64,000 bases of DNA from Bacillota bacterium (GTDB lineage Bacteria > Bacillota > Clostridia > Acetivibrionales > DTU013). The stretch lies in assembly GCA_023426125.1 (NCBI GenBank), contig JAFABI010000011.1, positions 62,001-126,000 on the forward strand, given 5' to 3'. The stretch's first letter is position 1; each line of letters starts with the position of its first letter. Shown here piece by piece: positions 40,839-48,585 of this stretch. A program made the position numbers and the translations under genes. The notes beneath the pieces were generated by a model, which was not told where the DNA came from, ran no database searches, and saw only the letters and a list, made by a program, of their open reading frames with translations.

Positions 40839-43024
40839 ATTCTATTTTATATATGGCCTACTCAATAACAGCCATAACGATTTCCATTATTTTGGCACTA
40901 TTGTTCTGGAGCAGGCGTAATGCGGCAGGCGCCGGATACATGTCCATCATGATGTGTTTTGCGGCGTGGTGGGGGCTTAGTGACTTTATTTCCGACTTGA
41001 GCTTTAACCATACATACAAAATATTTTGGGATCATGCATCCTATTTTGGTGTAGTTGCTATTCCAGTGGCATGGCTGGCTTTTGTCATGGAGTATGCAAA
41101 ATATGGGAAATGCCTGACCCGCAGGAATATTTGCCTGCTGTCAGCCATACCTGCCGTCACTTTACTTCTGGTATGGACCAATGACCTCCACCATTTGATG
41201 CTGGCTGAAGGCACATTTGTAGAAATGGGGCAGATAACGGTTTTATCAACGGCATACAACTCGTGGTTCCTGATTCATGCCGTCTGCTCTTATTCGCTGA
41301 TCCTGGCCGGTTTAATACTTTTGGTAAAGAACCTTGTATCCCTGCCGCAAATCCTAAGAAGCCAGTCCGTAATCATACTGGTGGCTAACATCGTTCCGCT
41401 TTTGTCCAGCATCCTTTATGTTTTCAGGGCTTTACCCTCCTACCCCATCGATCCCACAGTATTTTCATTTACAATTACAGGTATCCTGTGTTTTATCGGC
41501 ATGTTCCGGTATAAGCTTTTTGAGCTGGTCCAGGCAGCAAGGGATGCCGTGATAGAGAGCATGAACGGGTGTCTGGCGGTATTGGACAACCACAACCGTA
41601 TCATTGATTTGAATCCTGCGGCGAAAGAAATGTTGGGAGGCAGCGAAGAGGATTTTGTCGGCAAGCGCATCTTTGATCTGCTAAAGGGTCGGTCGCTGTA
41701 CTTAAAAAAATTTGAGCATGTGCAGAAAGCCGAGGAAAAAATCTCCCTGGAAATTGGCGGAGTTAAACGATATTTTGATTTTAAGATAACGCCTTTATTG
41801 GACAATAGGGGAAAGGCCATCGGGAAGTCTATCACTTTTTATGATATCACAGCCCTTGAAGAAGCAATTGAACATTTTAAGGAGGCCCATAAAGCGGCAG
41901 AAGAAGCGAACAATGCCAAAAGTCAGTTTCTGGCCACGATGAGCCATGAGATAAGGACGCCTCTAAACGGGATTATCGGATTGACGGAATTGCTCTCATC
42001 GGCAAGGCTTACAGAAGAGGAGAAGGAATATCTTCAATCCCTGCGGAGCTGTGCAGGCGTACTTCAGGATATAGTAAACGATATTCTGGACTTTTCCAAA
42101 ATAGAGGCCGGCAAAATGGAGCTTGAAAGTACCGGGTTTAATTTGAGAGGCTTGATCGACGAGACGATCAAAACATTTTCCCATAAAACCAAGGAAAAAG
42201 ATATAGAGTTCAAATGCAATGCAGGGCGGAGCATACCTGAATATGTGATGGGGGATCCGGTAAGAGTCAGGCAGATCCTTGTGAATTTAATCGGAAATGC
42301 TTTTAAGTTCACGGAAAAAGGCAGAATCGATGTTACCGTTGAACAGCTTAAATGTGATGACAGGCATTCGGTTGTGCAATTTTCCGTAAGCGATACGGGG
42401 ATAGGAGTGCCGGAGGATAAATTGAACAACCTCTTTGAACGTTTCCGTCAGGTAGACAATTCTACCACGAGAAAATATGGCGGTACAGGCCTGGGACTGG
42501 CAATCGTCAAAAACCTTGTTACCATGATGGGCGGGTCTATTGGGCTAGAAAGCCAATTGGGCGAGGGAAGCAGGTTCTCCTTCACAATTCCGTTTGAGAT
42601 ATCCGGAAATGGAAGCCTTGAAGACAAATCCGGTTCCGGTGCCGATGATAAGGATAGAAATATAAGCGTTTTACTGATAGAGGACAATAAAGTAAACCAG
42701 ATGCTCATAACAAAGCTCCTCGAAAAGAGGAAAATCAAAACCGCCGTTACCGGCAACGGAAAAGAGGCGCTTAAAATCCTTGACAAAGAAGTCTTCGATC
42801 TGATCCTGATGGATATCCAGATGCCTGAAATGGATGGGTATGAAACGACGGAGGCGATCAGAAAGAAGGAGGCGGTTACAGGAAAGCATGTTCCAATCAT
42901 CGCTTTGACTGCAAATGCTACCGAGAAGGACAGAAGCATATGTCTTGGAGCCGGAATGGACGATTACCTCACCAAGCCCATCCGGACGGATAAATTATTC
43001 GAGTGTTTGTATAAGTATATATGA
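40829..43024 (+). CDS. Hybrid histidine kinase with 7TM sensor, PAS and receiver
   Basis: A 731-residue hybrid kinase. Residues 1-225 form seven hydrophobic segments of the histidine-kinase 7TM type. A PAS domain (about 240-350, AVLDNHNRIIDLNPAAKEML) follows, then HisKA with ATMSHEIRTPLNGI, HATPase_c (NLIGNAFKFTEKG, KYGGTGLGLAIVK) and a C-terminal receiver (LLIEDNKVNQ, DLILMDIQMPEMDG, ALTANATEKD). GGAG precedes ATG 40829. No separate response regulator or HPt gene adjoins it, so the target is unknown. Its neighbour phoH has a separate promoter. Confidence 0.9.
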   Translation: MQLNSILYMAYSITAITISIILALLFWSRRNAAGAGYMSIMMCFAAWWGLSDFISDLSFNHTYKIFWDHASYFGVVAIPVAWLAFVMEYAKYGKCLTRRNICLLSAIPAVTLLLVWTNDLHHLMLAEGTFVEMGQITVLSTAYNSWFLIHAVCSYSLILAGLILLVKNLVSLPQILRSQSVIILVANIVPLLSSILYVFRALPSYPIDPTVFSFTITGILCFIGMFRYKLFELVQAARDAVIESMNGCLAVLDNHNRIIDLNPAAKEMLGGSEEDFVGKRIFDLLKGRSLYLKKFEHVQKAEEKISLEIGGVKRYFDFKITPLLDNRGKAIGKSITFYDITALEEAIEHFKEAHKAAEEANNAKSQFLATMSHEIRTPLNGIIGLTELLSSARLTEEEKEYLQSLRSCAGVLQDIVNDILDFSKIEAGKMELESTGFNLRGLIDETIKTFSHKTKEKDIEFKCNAGRSIPEYVMGDPVRVRQILVNLIGNAFKFTEKGRIDVTVEQLKCDDRHSVVQFSVSDTGIGVPEDKLNNLFERFRQVDNSTTRKYGGTGLGLAIVKNLVTMMGGSIGLESQLGEGSRFSFTIPFEISGNGSLEDKSGSGADDKDRNISVLLIEDNKVNQMLITKLLEKRKIKTAVTGNGKEALKILDKEVFDLILMDIQMPEMDGYETTEAIRKKEAVTGKHVPIIALTANATEKDRSICLGAGMDDYLTKPIRTDKLFECLYKYI

Positions 43025-43219
43025 TTGTTTAGCGTTACCTTCTGAGTAAGTCCCCTTTTGAAAATGATAAACGATGTCAGGAGTATGGATATGGGTACCA
43101 GACAATACAAAGTGCCGGAGCGTTTAACGAAAAAGGACTTTTTAAACTCCGTCAAGCGTTTCAGCATCGCTGAAAGTCCGCCGTTTTCCCTGGGGCAATA
43201 CAGTAGGTATATGACCCAA

Positions 43220-43262
43220 AAAAGAACCATAGCCTGTATATCGTGGGTTATGGTTCTTTTTC
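43220..43262 (+). terminator. Terminator after the hybrid kinase
   Basis: AAAAGAACCATA (43220-43231) pairs with TATGGTTCTTTT (43249-43260), giving a stem that ends in a T-run. On the complementary strand it is equally T-rich, but no gene approaches from the right. It ends about 30 bp before the phoH promoter. Confidence 0.72.
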
Positions 43263-43291
43263 CGGTTATATGGGTATGAAATACCTGTTAA

Positions 43292-43345
43292 ATAACATTC
43301 TTTTAAACTATTGTTAATCCCGGCTTAATCAAAAAGAATTAAAAT
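43292..43345 (+). promoter_or_regulatory. Pho-box-like promoter of phoH
   Basis: ATAACA (43292), TTAAAC (43303), TTAATC (43314) and TTAATC (43325) at exact 11-bp steps, nine bases, then TAAAAT (43340-43345). In E. coli phoH is a PhoB-controlled gene, so a phosphate box here agrees with known biology. About 93 bp of leader follow before the start codon. Confidence 0.75.
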
Positions 43346-43437
43346 AATGACAGTATATGCCAGAATTGCAGCATGGTGGTGTAAATGTCGGACTTACTGA
43401 CCAATTGCAAAATTAATAATGAACAGGGGCGCTACAA

Positions 43438-44823
43438 ATGAAAAAATCAAAGAAGACTTTTGTTCTGGACACCAATGTTTTGCTTCATACTCCGTACGCG
43501 CTTTACTCCTTTGCCGATAATGCAATCGTCATTCCTGAAGTAGTGCTGGAGGAACTGGATAAATTCAAGAAGGACAATACCGAGCTTGGAGCGAATGCGA
43601 GGCATGTCGCCAGATTTATCGACAGCCTGAGGGAAAAAGGAAATCTGAACAAGGGAGTAAAGCTGGATAATGGCGGGACGCTCCGTATTGAAATGAATTT
43701 TCATGAAGTGAAGCTCCCTGACAGCTGGGTAGGCAGCGTAAATGACAACAGGATTTTGAAGGTCTGCAAAGGCTTGCATGAAAACGGTGAAAAGGTATTT
43801 CTGGTATCAAAAGACGTATTCGCAAGAATTAAGGCAGATATTATAGGAGTAACCGCACAGGATTTTTTTGCAGAGCAGGCTCCCGTTTATGACGAACAAT
43901 ATAGAGGTCGTCTGGAGGTATATACAAGCGAACAAAAACTGGATGAGTTTTACGGCAGCTCCAGGCTCATGCCGGAGGACTTGATCAATTTTCCCCAGGG
44001 CTCCAATAAAGCAGTGAATATTGAGCTGGTTACAAACCAATTTTTGATCATACATTCCTGCAACAATGAAAAACAAACGGCATTGGGCCGTTTTGACGGC
44101 AAGGAAATCGTTCCCCTCAATTTTGTGAATGAGCACCCTTTTGGGGTTACACCCAGAAATGCTGGCCAGAAATTCATCCAGGAGGCATTGATGATGGATG
44201 CTGCAAAGGCACCCCTGGTTATTGTCAAAGGATCGGCAGGCACTGCAAAAACCTTTTATTCGTTGGCCGTAGGTTTGCACAAAATGACTGCGGAGCGCCA
44301 AAAGCCTTATAGAAAGATACTGGTATGCCGTCCGAATGTGAAGTTTGACGAGGATATCGGCTTTTTGCCGGGAACAGAGCAGGAGAAGATCGCCCCATTC
44401 CTGCGGCCGGTTATCGACAATCTGGAGGTTTTGATGGACAACGATGAAACGGAGCGCTACGAAAGTGAAAAGGAACTTAAAGATAAAATTGACGAGCTTT
44501 TTGAAAGAAAAATCATTAATACCGAAGCAATTGCATTTATAAGGGGCAGATCCATCGCAAAGCAGTGGGTCATTATCGACGAAGCCCAGAACCTGACGCC
44601 AAAACAGGTGAAAGGGATCATTACCCGGGCAGGAATAGGCACAAAGATCATATTGCTCGGCGACCCCGAACAGATAGACCATCCTTTTCTTGATATAAGG
44701 ACAAACGGCTTGAGCTATGCCGCGGAAAAGATGAAAGGAAGCCCGCTCTGTTTCCAGATCACTCTTACCGATGAAGAATGTGAGCGGTCCGAGCTGGCAT
44801 ACGAAGGTGCAAAAAGGATGTAA
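43438..44823 (+). CDS. phoH: PIN-PhoH (PhoH2-type) ribonuclease/ATPase
   Basis: A 461-residue fusion of an N-terminal PIN nuclease domain (VLDTNVLLHTPYAL with Asp11, and later acidic residues in PEVVLEELDKF) and a C-terminal PhoH ATPase (KGSAGTAKTFYSLAVG Walker A, WVIIDEAQNLTPKQVK Walker B). PhoH2 proteins have been described as RNA-unwinding, RNA-cleaving enzymes. CAGGGG precedes ATG 43438. The upstream Pho-like promoter supports a phosphate-stress role. Length is normal for PIN-PhoH. Confidence 0.9.
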   Translation: MKKSKKTFVLDTNVLLHTPYALYSFADNAIVIPEVVLEELDKFKKDNTELGANARHVARFIDSLREKGNLNKGVKLDNGGTLRIEMNFHEVKLPDSWVGSVNDNRILKVCKGLHENGEKVFLVSKDVFARIKADIIGVTAQDFFAEQAPVYDEQYRGRLEVYTSEQKLDEFYGSSRLMPEDLINFPQGSNKAVNIELVTNQFLIIHSCNNEKQTALGRFDGKEIVPLNFVNEHPFGVTPRNAGQKFIQEALMMDAAKAPLVIVKGSAGTAKTFYSLAVGLHKMTAERQKPYRKILVCRPNVKFDEDIGFLPGTEQEKIAPFLRPVIDNLEVLMDNDETERYESEKELKDKIDELFERKIINTEAIAFIRGRSIAKQWVIIDEAQNLTPKQVKGIITRAGIGTKIILLGDPEQIDHPFLDIRTNGLSYAAEKMKGSPLCFQITLTDEECERSELAYEGAKRM

Positions 44824-44866
44824 TGCAATTTATCGGATAAGGGGATTGTAAAGGAGCTTGCTTTTG

Positions 44867-45112
44867 CTATTTGCTTTTGCTTTTTTTCTTCTTTTTTGGT
44901 TCTTCGGGAATGGCCTTTTTCGTCTCTTCAGGGATTGCCTCATCGATTGCGCATTCGGACAGATCCGCTTTTTCGACTGCGGGCGCCTCCAGCTTGCGCA
45001 GGATCTCTTTATAAGTATCGCATGCATAATTTACAAGTTTGTCAGGCTGCTTGTTTGACTGCTTGATAATCGCGGCGGTAAGTATGGCCGCGGTGATCTC
45101 CTTGTGTTCCAT
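44867..45112 (-). CDS. Small lysine-rich conserved hypothetical protein
   Basis: An 81-residue protein: an N-terminal helical part (EITAAILTAAIIKQSNKQPD, ...YKEILRKLE) and a low-complexity tail alternating Glu/Pro with Lys, ending KKKKKSKSK. GGAGGA precedes the ATG at 45112, so translation is well supported. The basic tail suggests nucleic acid or membrane binding. It converges with phoH and is not assigned to any family. Confidence 0.6.
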   Translation of the reverse strand: MEHKEITAAILTAAIIKQSNKQPDKLVNYACDTYKEILRKLEAPAVEKADLSECAIDEAIPEETKKAIPEEPKKKKKSKSK

Positions 45113-45309
45113 GGTTTACTTCCTCCTTTTTTCAGCAAGCCCCTTTACTCTATTATATTAGCACAAAATAATACAAAATTGACCAAAACCGATTGTTAAA
45201 TTTTGCATCCGAAACGTGAAAATTGTTATGTTCAGAGAACAAAAGTACTATAAAAAGCAGAACTGTCCCCACTTGCCTACTTGCTTACGGATGCGTTAAT
45301 AGCGCGCCC

Positions 45310-47010
45310 CTAGTACATTTGCCATTCTTCGTGTGACAGGGGACGGTACTTCACTGTCATACTTGCGCCCTGAACAGTGACCAAAAATTCGACGGCAGCC
45401 TCCATGGACAGCGGCTTGCTTATATAATAGCCCTGGACCAGGTCGCATTGGTATTGCTTAAGCAAATTGTACTGTTCTTCACTCTCCACGCCTTCCGCAA
45501 CAACTCGCAAACCGATATAGTGTGCCAGCCCGATGACGGTTTCGGTGATCTTGCCGTTTCTCTCCGAGTTCAGCAGGGTATCGATGAAGGCTTTGTCTAT
45601 TTTGACATAATCAATGGGCAGATTTTGCAGGTAGTTCAAGGATGAATACCCCGAGCCGAAATCATCCAGATGGATTTCCATACCCAGCTTTTTCAATTCT
45701 TCAAGTTTATTTTTGTTTGAATCGAAAGATTCCATCATGACGGTTTCGGTGATTTCCAGCCCTATCAAACCGGGATATACTCCCACCTCTTTGATGATGC
45801 TCATTACATTATTCACAAATTCGCTTTGCATAATGTGAACAGAAGAAATATTGACGGAAATCTTCATTGCTTCATGCATACGCTCATTGAGGCTTTTTGC
45901 AAAAATGCAGGCATTTTTCAATACCCATTTTTCTATATTTACAATCATTCCGGTTTCTTCGGCAACCTTTATGAACCTCAGGGGAGATACCTGGCCCAGG
46001 GTGGGAGAATTCCACCGGAGCAGGGCTTCCAGGCACAGGATTCTGCCCGTGTGCAGGCAGTATTGCGGCTGATAATGCAAAACAAGTTCGTTTTTTGTCA
46101 ATGCATTCCGCAGGCCGTTTTCAATATTGACCCTGGTGATAATCTCCAGTTCCATGCTTTCATCAAAGATGCGGTAGCAGTTCTTACCGCATTGTTTGGC
46201 CCTGTACATGGCCAAATCGGCCTTCTTCATCAACTCTTCGGCGGTAGAGCCGTGTGCCGGATACAGGACGACGCCTATGCTGGTGGTGACATTGAAGCTT
46301 TTTGCGTCCACAACAACCGGTTTTTCAAAGATCTTCACAATGCTGTTGCATACATCCATGACCTTCTGCGAATAATCCGGCCCGTTCACCAACAGGATAA
46401 ATTCATCACCGCCTATACGCGCAACCGTCTTATTCTGATAATCCACTTTGAGGAATTTATGAGCGATTTCGATCAGTACTTTATCTCCGATGGTATGGCC
46501 CATGGTGTCATTAATCGATTTGAAATTATCCAGATCGATGTACATGACAGCTCCGCCGGAGGCTTCGTCTCCGGCATTTTCCAGGGCTTCGGCAAGAGTC
46601 TCGACAAGTTTTTCCCTGTTGGCCAGTCCGGTGAGTGAATCAGTATATGCCAGGCGTTTGATCCTTTCCTCGCTTGCCTTCAAAATCTGCTGTGCTCTTT
46701 TCGCGTCGCTATATTGCTGTTGCAGCTTCTCTTCGGCAGCGGCCGGCCCCTTGCCTGAAGCCGGCAATTTGCTTTCCCGCCGGCAGATCCTGTCAATCAT
46801 ACGGTTGAAGCATTTTGGAAGTAGTATCAATGCGGAGGTTATACACTTAGAAGTACTGCAAATATTACTTCCCGTTTTTCGGAAAATGTAGGTTGCATAG
46901 GCGAGCAGCAGGCAAAGCCTGCGACCAGCCCCGGCCGCAATGGACTGCGTTTTCCGAAACCTATACGGGAAGTTATATTTACACCAGTACTTAACGCTTT
47001 GTATGTTCAA
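45310..47010 (-). CDS. GGDEF-EAL cyclic-di-GMP signalling protein
   Basis: A 566-residue protein. A GGDEF domain (about 120-285) has intact RIGGDEF, and an EAL domain (300-550) has intact CLEALLRW, DDFGSGYSSL and VAEGVE, so both diguanylate cyclase and phosphodiesterase activities are possible. A coiled-coil (85-115) precedes GGDEF. The TTG start at 47010 sits 8 bases from AGGAGG. Codons 7-53 are translated from a 140-bp inverted-repeat element, so the N-terminus is not native. No sensor domain or signal peptide is seen. A Pho-like promoter lies 35 bp upstream. Confidence 0.88.
   Translation of the reverse strand: MNIQSVKYWCKYNFPYRFRKTQSIAAGAGRRLCLLLAYATYIFRKTGSNICSTSKCITSALILLPKCFNRMIDRICRRESKLPASGKGPAAAEEKLQQQYSDAKRAQQILKASEERIKRLAYTDSLTGLANREKLVETLAEALENAGDEASGGAVMYIDLDNFKSINDTMGHTIGDKVLIEIAHKFLKVDYQNKTVARIGGDEFILLVNGPDYSQKVMDVCNSIVKIFEKPVVVDAKSFNVTTSIGVVLYPAHGSTAEELMKKADLAMYRAKQCGKNCYRIFDESMELEIITRVNIENGLRNALTKNELVLHYQPQYCLHTGRILCLEALLRWNSPTLGQVSPLRFIKVAEETGMIVNIEKWVLKNACIFAKSLNERMHEAMKISVNISSVHIMQSEFVNNVMSIIKEVGVYPGLIGLEITETVMMESFDSNKNKLEELKKLGMEIHLDDFGSGYSSLNYLQNLPIDYVKIDKAFIDTLLNSERNGKITETVIGLAHYIGLRVVAEGVESEEQYNLLKQYQCDLVQGYYISKPLSMEAAVEFLVTVQGASMTVKYRPLSHEEWQMY
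46852..46991. repeat. Inverted-repeat element, copy B, inside the GGDEF-EAL gene
   Basis: A 140-bp element with ends AGTACTGCAAATATTACTTC and GGTGTAAATATAACTTCCCG (read inward on the minus strand), inner arms as in copy A, and an additional GC-rich centre of about 42 bp with its own hairpin (GCAGGCAAAGCCTGC). It lies wholly within codons 7-53 of the GGDEF-EAL reading frame without stopping it. Confidence 0.82.
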
Positions 47011-47044
47011 TCGGTTTCCTCCTGATAACAGTACAATAGTAGAT

Positions 47045-47087
47045 ATTTTACACCATCTTTGTTAAGTTGGTGTTAAAATGCTGATAA
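47045..47087 (-). promoter_or_regulatory. Pho-box-like promoter of the GGDEF-EAL gene
   Basis: On the minus strand TTATCA (47087-47082), TTAACA (47076-47071) and TTAACA (47065-47060) at 11-bp steps, nine bases, then TAAAAT (47050-47045). The two perfect TTAACA hexamers match the Bacillus PhoP consensus. The predicted transcript starts about 30 bases before the TTG start at 47010. Confidence 0.72.
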
Positions 47088-47208
47088 TAAATCGAGGAAG
47101 CGAATTAAACGCCATCAGGCCGGAATTAGGCTCCGGAAACCCTGCTTTCACCGTACTTAACAGAAATCTAACGTGAATACAAACTTTGTATAAAAAAAAA
47201 GGATTATA

Positions 47209-48192
47209 ATGAAAAAACACGACAAATCTTACGCAATGCGAGGTAAAGATATGTTCAGCCAATATTTCGGCACCTACCTGCTGGAACAGGAGCTGCTTAC
47301 TCCGAAAGAACTGAGGCATGTTTTAAATAGAAAGAATAATCTCCATATGCCGCTGGGCACCCTTGGCATGCAAAAAAAATACCTGGCGCCGGAACAGGTG
47401 AAATTCATTCACGGGCTGCAGGAAAATTCGGATTTGAAATTCGGCGAGCTTGCGGTCCTGCATGGATTCCTAACATACGAACAGCTCCAGGAGCTGTTGA
47501 AGCTGCAAAAGAACGAGCACTATCTCATCAGCCAGATATTGGTTGAAGAAGGGTATTTCACCATCAGCCAGATCAATACCATCATGGACAATTACAGAGC
47601 CGGGCTGGGCCTGTCGAAGTATGAATTCGAGGCCTTGAAAAACAATGAAATTGAAAAGGTAGTGGAGGTCTTTGCCAAATTGGATAATATTTGCGATTCC
47701 ACTGTTTTCAATGACTATATATCACTTTTCGTAAGAAATGTGGTACGGTTCATCGATAATGGGATCATCCTGGGCGAGGCTGTGGAAATCCGGGAATACC
47801 ATTACCGGTGGATGATCTTCCAGCACATAAGCGGGGAAATGGAGCTATTCACCGGGTATGCTTCGGATGACGAAGGGATACTGGAGCTGGGGTGCAGATT
47901 TGCACACAAGGCTGTCAACAAGATAAATGACTATATCTTAAGCTCTGCAGGTGAATTCATTAACCTGCAGAACGGTTTATTCCTCTCCAGGCTCTCGGAA
48001 GAAGGAGTGGAACCTGACCTGCAGGCCCAGGAGTGGAAAAGAGACGGAGTGCTGGTTGCTTCCGGGACAATGATCAAGATTCCTGTGCAGCTGTCTTTTG
48101 GGAAATTTGATTTCTTTTTGTCTGAAAAGCTGCCACAGTTATGGGACAAGGAAGAAATAATGACTGCCGCGTCTGTCGGGAGGGGAGTATAA
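47209..48192 (+). CDS. GspE_N-like / CheX-like two-domain signalling protein
   Basis: A 327-residue protein. The first 150 residues hold repeated helical modules like the N-terminal domain of GspE/PilB ATPases (LGTYLLEQELLTPKELRHVL, FGELAVLHGFLTYEQLQELL, ISQILVEEGYFTISQINTIM). Residues 170-325 resemble a CheX/CheC-type domain. CheX-like proteins dephosphorylate CheY, and the gene directly after this one is a CheY. Its stop codon abuts the next ATG. AAAGGA precedes the start. Assignment of the second domain is tentative. Confidence 0.6.
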   Translation: MKKHDKSYAMRGKDMFSQYFGTYLLEQELLTPKELRHVLNRKNNLHMPLGTLGMQKKYLAPEQVKFIHGLQENSDLKFGELAVLHGFLTYEQLQELLKLQKNEHYLISQILVEEGYFTISQINTIMDNYRAGLGLSKYEFEALKNNEIEKVVEVFAKLDNICDSTVFNDYISLFVRNVVRFIDNGIILGEAVEIREYHYRWMIFQHISGEMELFTGYASDDEGILELGCRFAHKAVNKINDYILSSAGEFINLQNGLFLSRLSEEGVEPDLQAQEWKRDGVLVASGTMIKIPVQLSFGKFDFFLSEKLPQLWDKEEIMTAASVGRGV

Positions 48193-48555
48193 ATGGCTCG
48201 GATTTTAGTGGTAGAAGATTCTCTAATGTCCAGAATGAACCTAATTGATATTCTGGCGGCACACAATCATGAAATCGCAGGCGAAGCTGCCAATGGTGAA
48301 GAAGCGCTCACGATGTTTGAAGAGCTGAAGCCCGATCTGGTTACAATGGACATTACCATGCCCTTATTGGATGGACTGAAAGCGCTGAAAAGAATTATGG
48401 AAAAATATCCTGACGCAAAAGTCATTATGATTACCGCTCTGGGGCAGGCGCAAAAGGTTCTGGAGGCTTTGAACACAGGTGCAAGGCATTATATTACGAA
48501 GCCTTATGAAGCAAAAAAGGTCCTTTCCATCATCGATGAAGTGCTCAATGACTGA
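48193..48555 (+). CDS. CheY-type response regulator
   Basis: A 120-residue stand-alone receiver: VVEDSLMS acidic pair, D53 in VTMDITMPLLDG, Thr in MITALG, Lys in YITKPYE. It begins at the base after the preceding stop codon. It sits between a CheX-like protein and a CheA-like kinase, so phosphate probably flows from that kinase to this regulator. Confidence 0.88.
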   Translation: MARILVVEDSLMSRMNLIDILAAHNHEIAGEAANGEEALTMFEELKPDLVTMDITMPLLDGLKALKRIMEKYPDAKVIMITALGQAQKVLEALNTGARHYITKPYEAKKVLSIIDEVLND

Positions 48556-48585
48556 TCTTAGTTGATCAGAGGTGGGATGTAAGAA

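Noticed and set aside
43058..43279. 73-codon frame after the hybrid kinase
   Set aside because: It runs through a strong terminator hairpin (43220-43262) and has no good ribosome binding site. Its end is just the hairpin read as protein.
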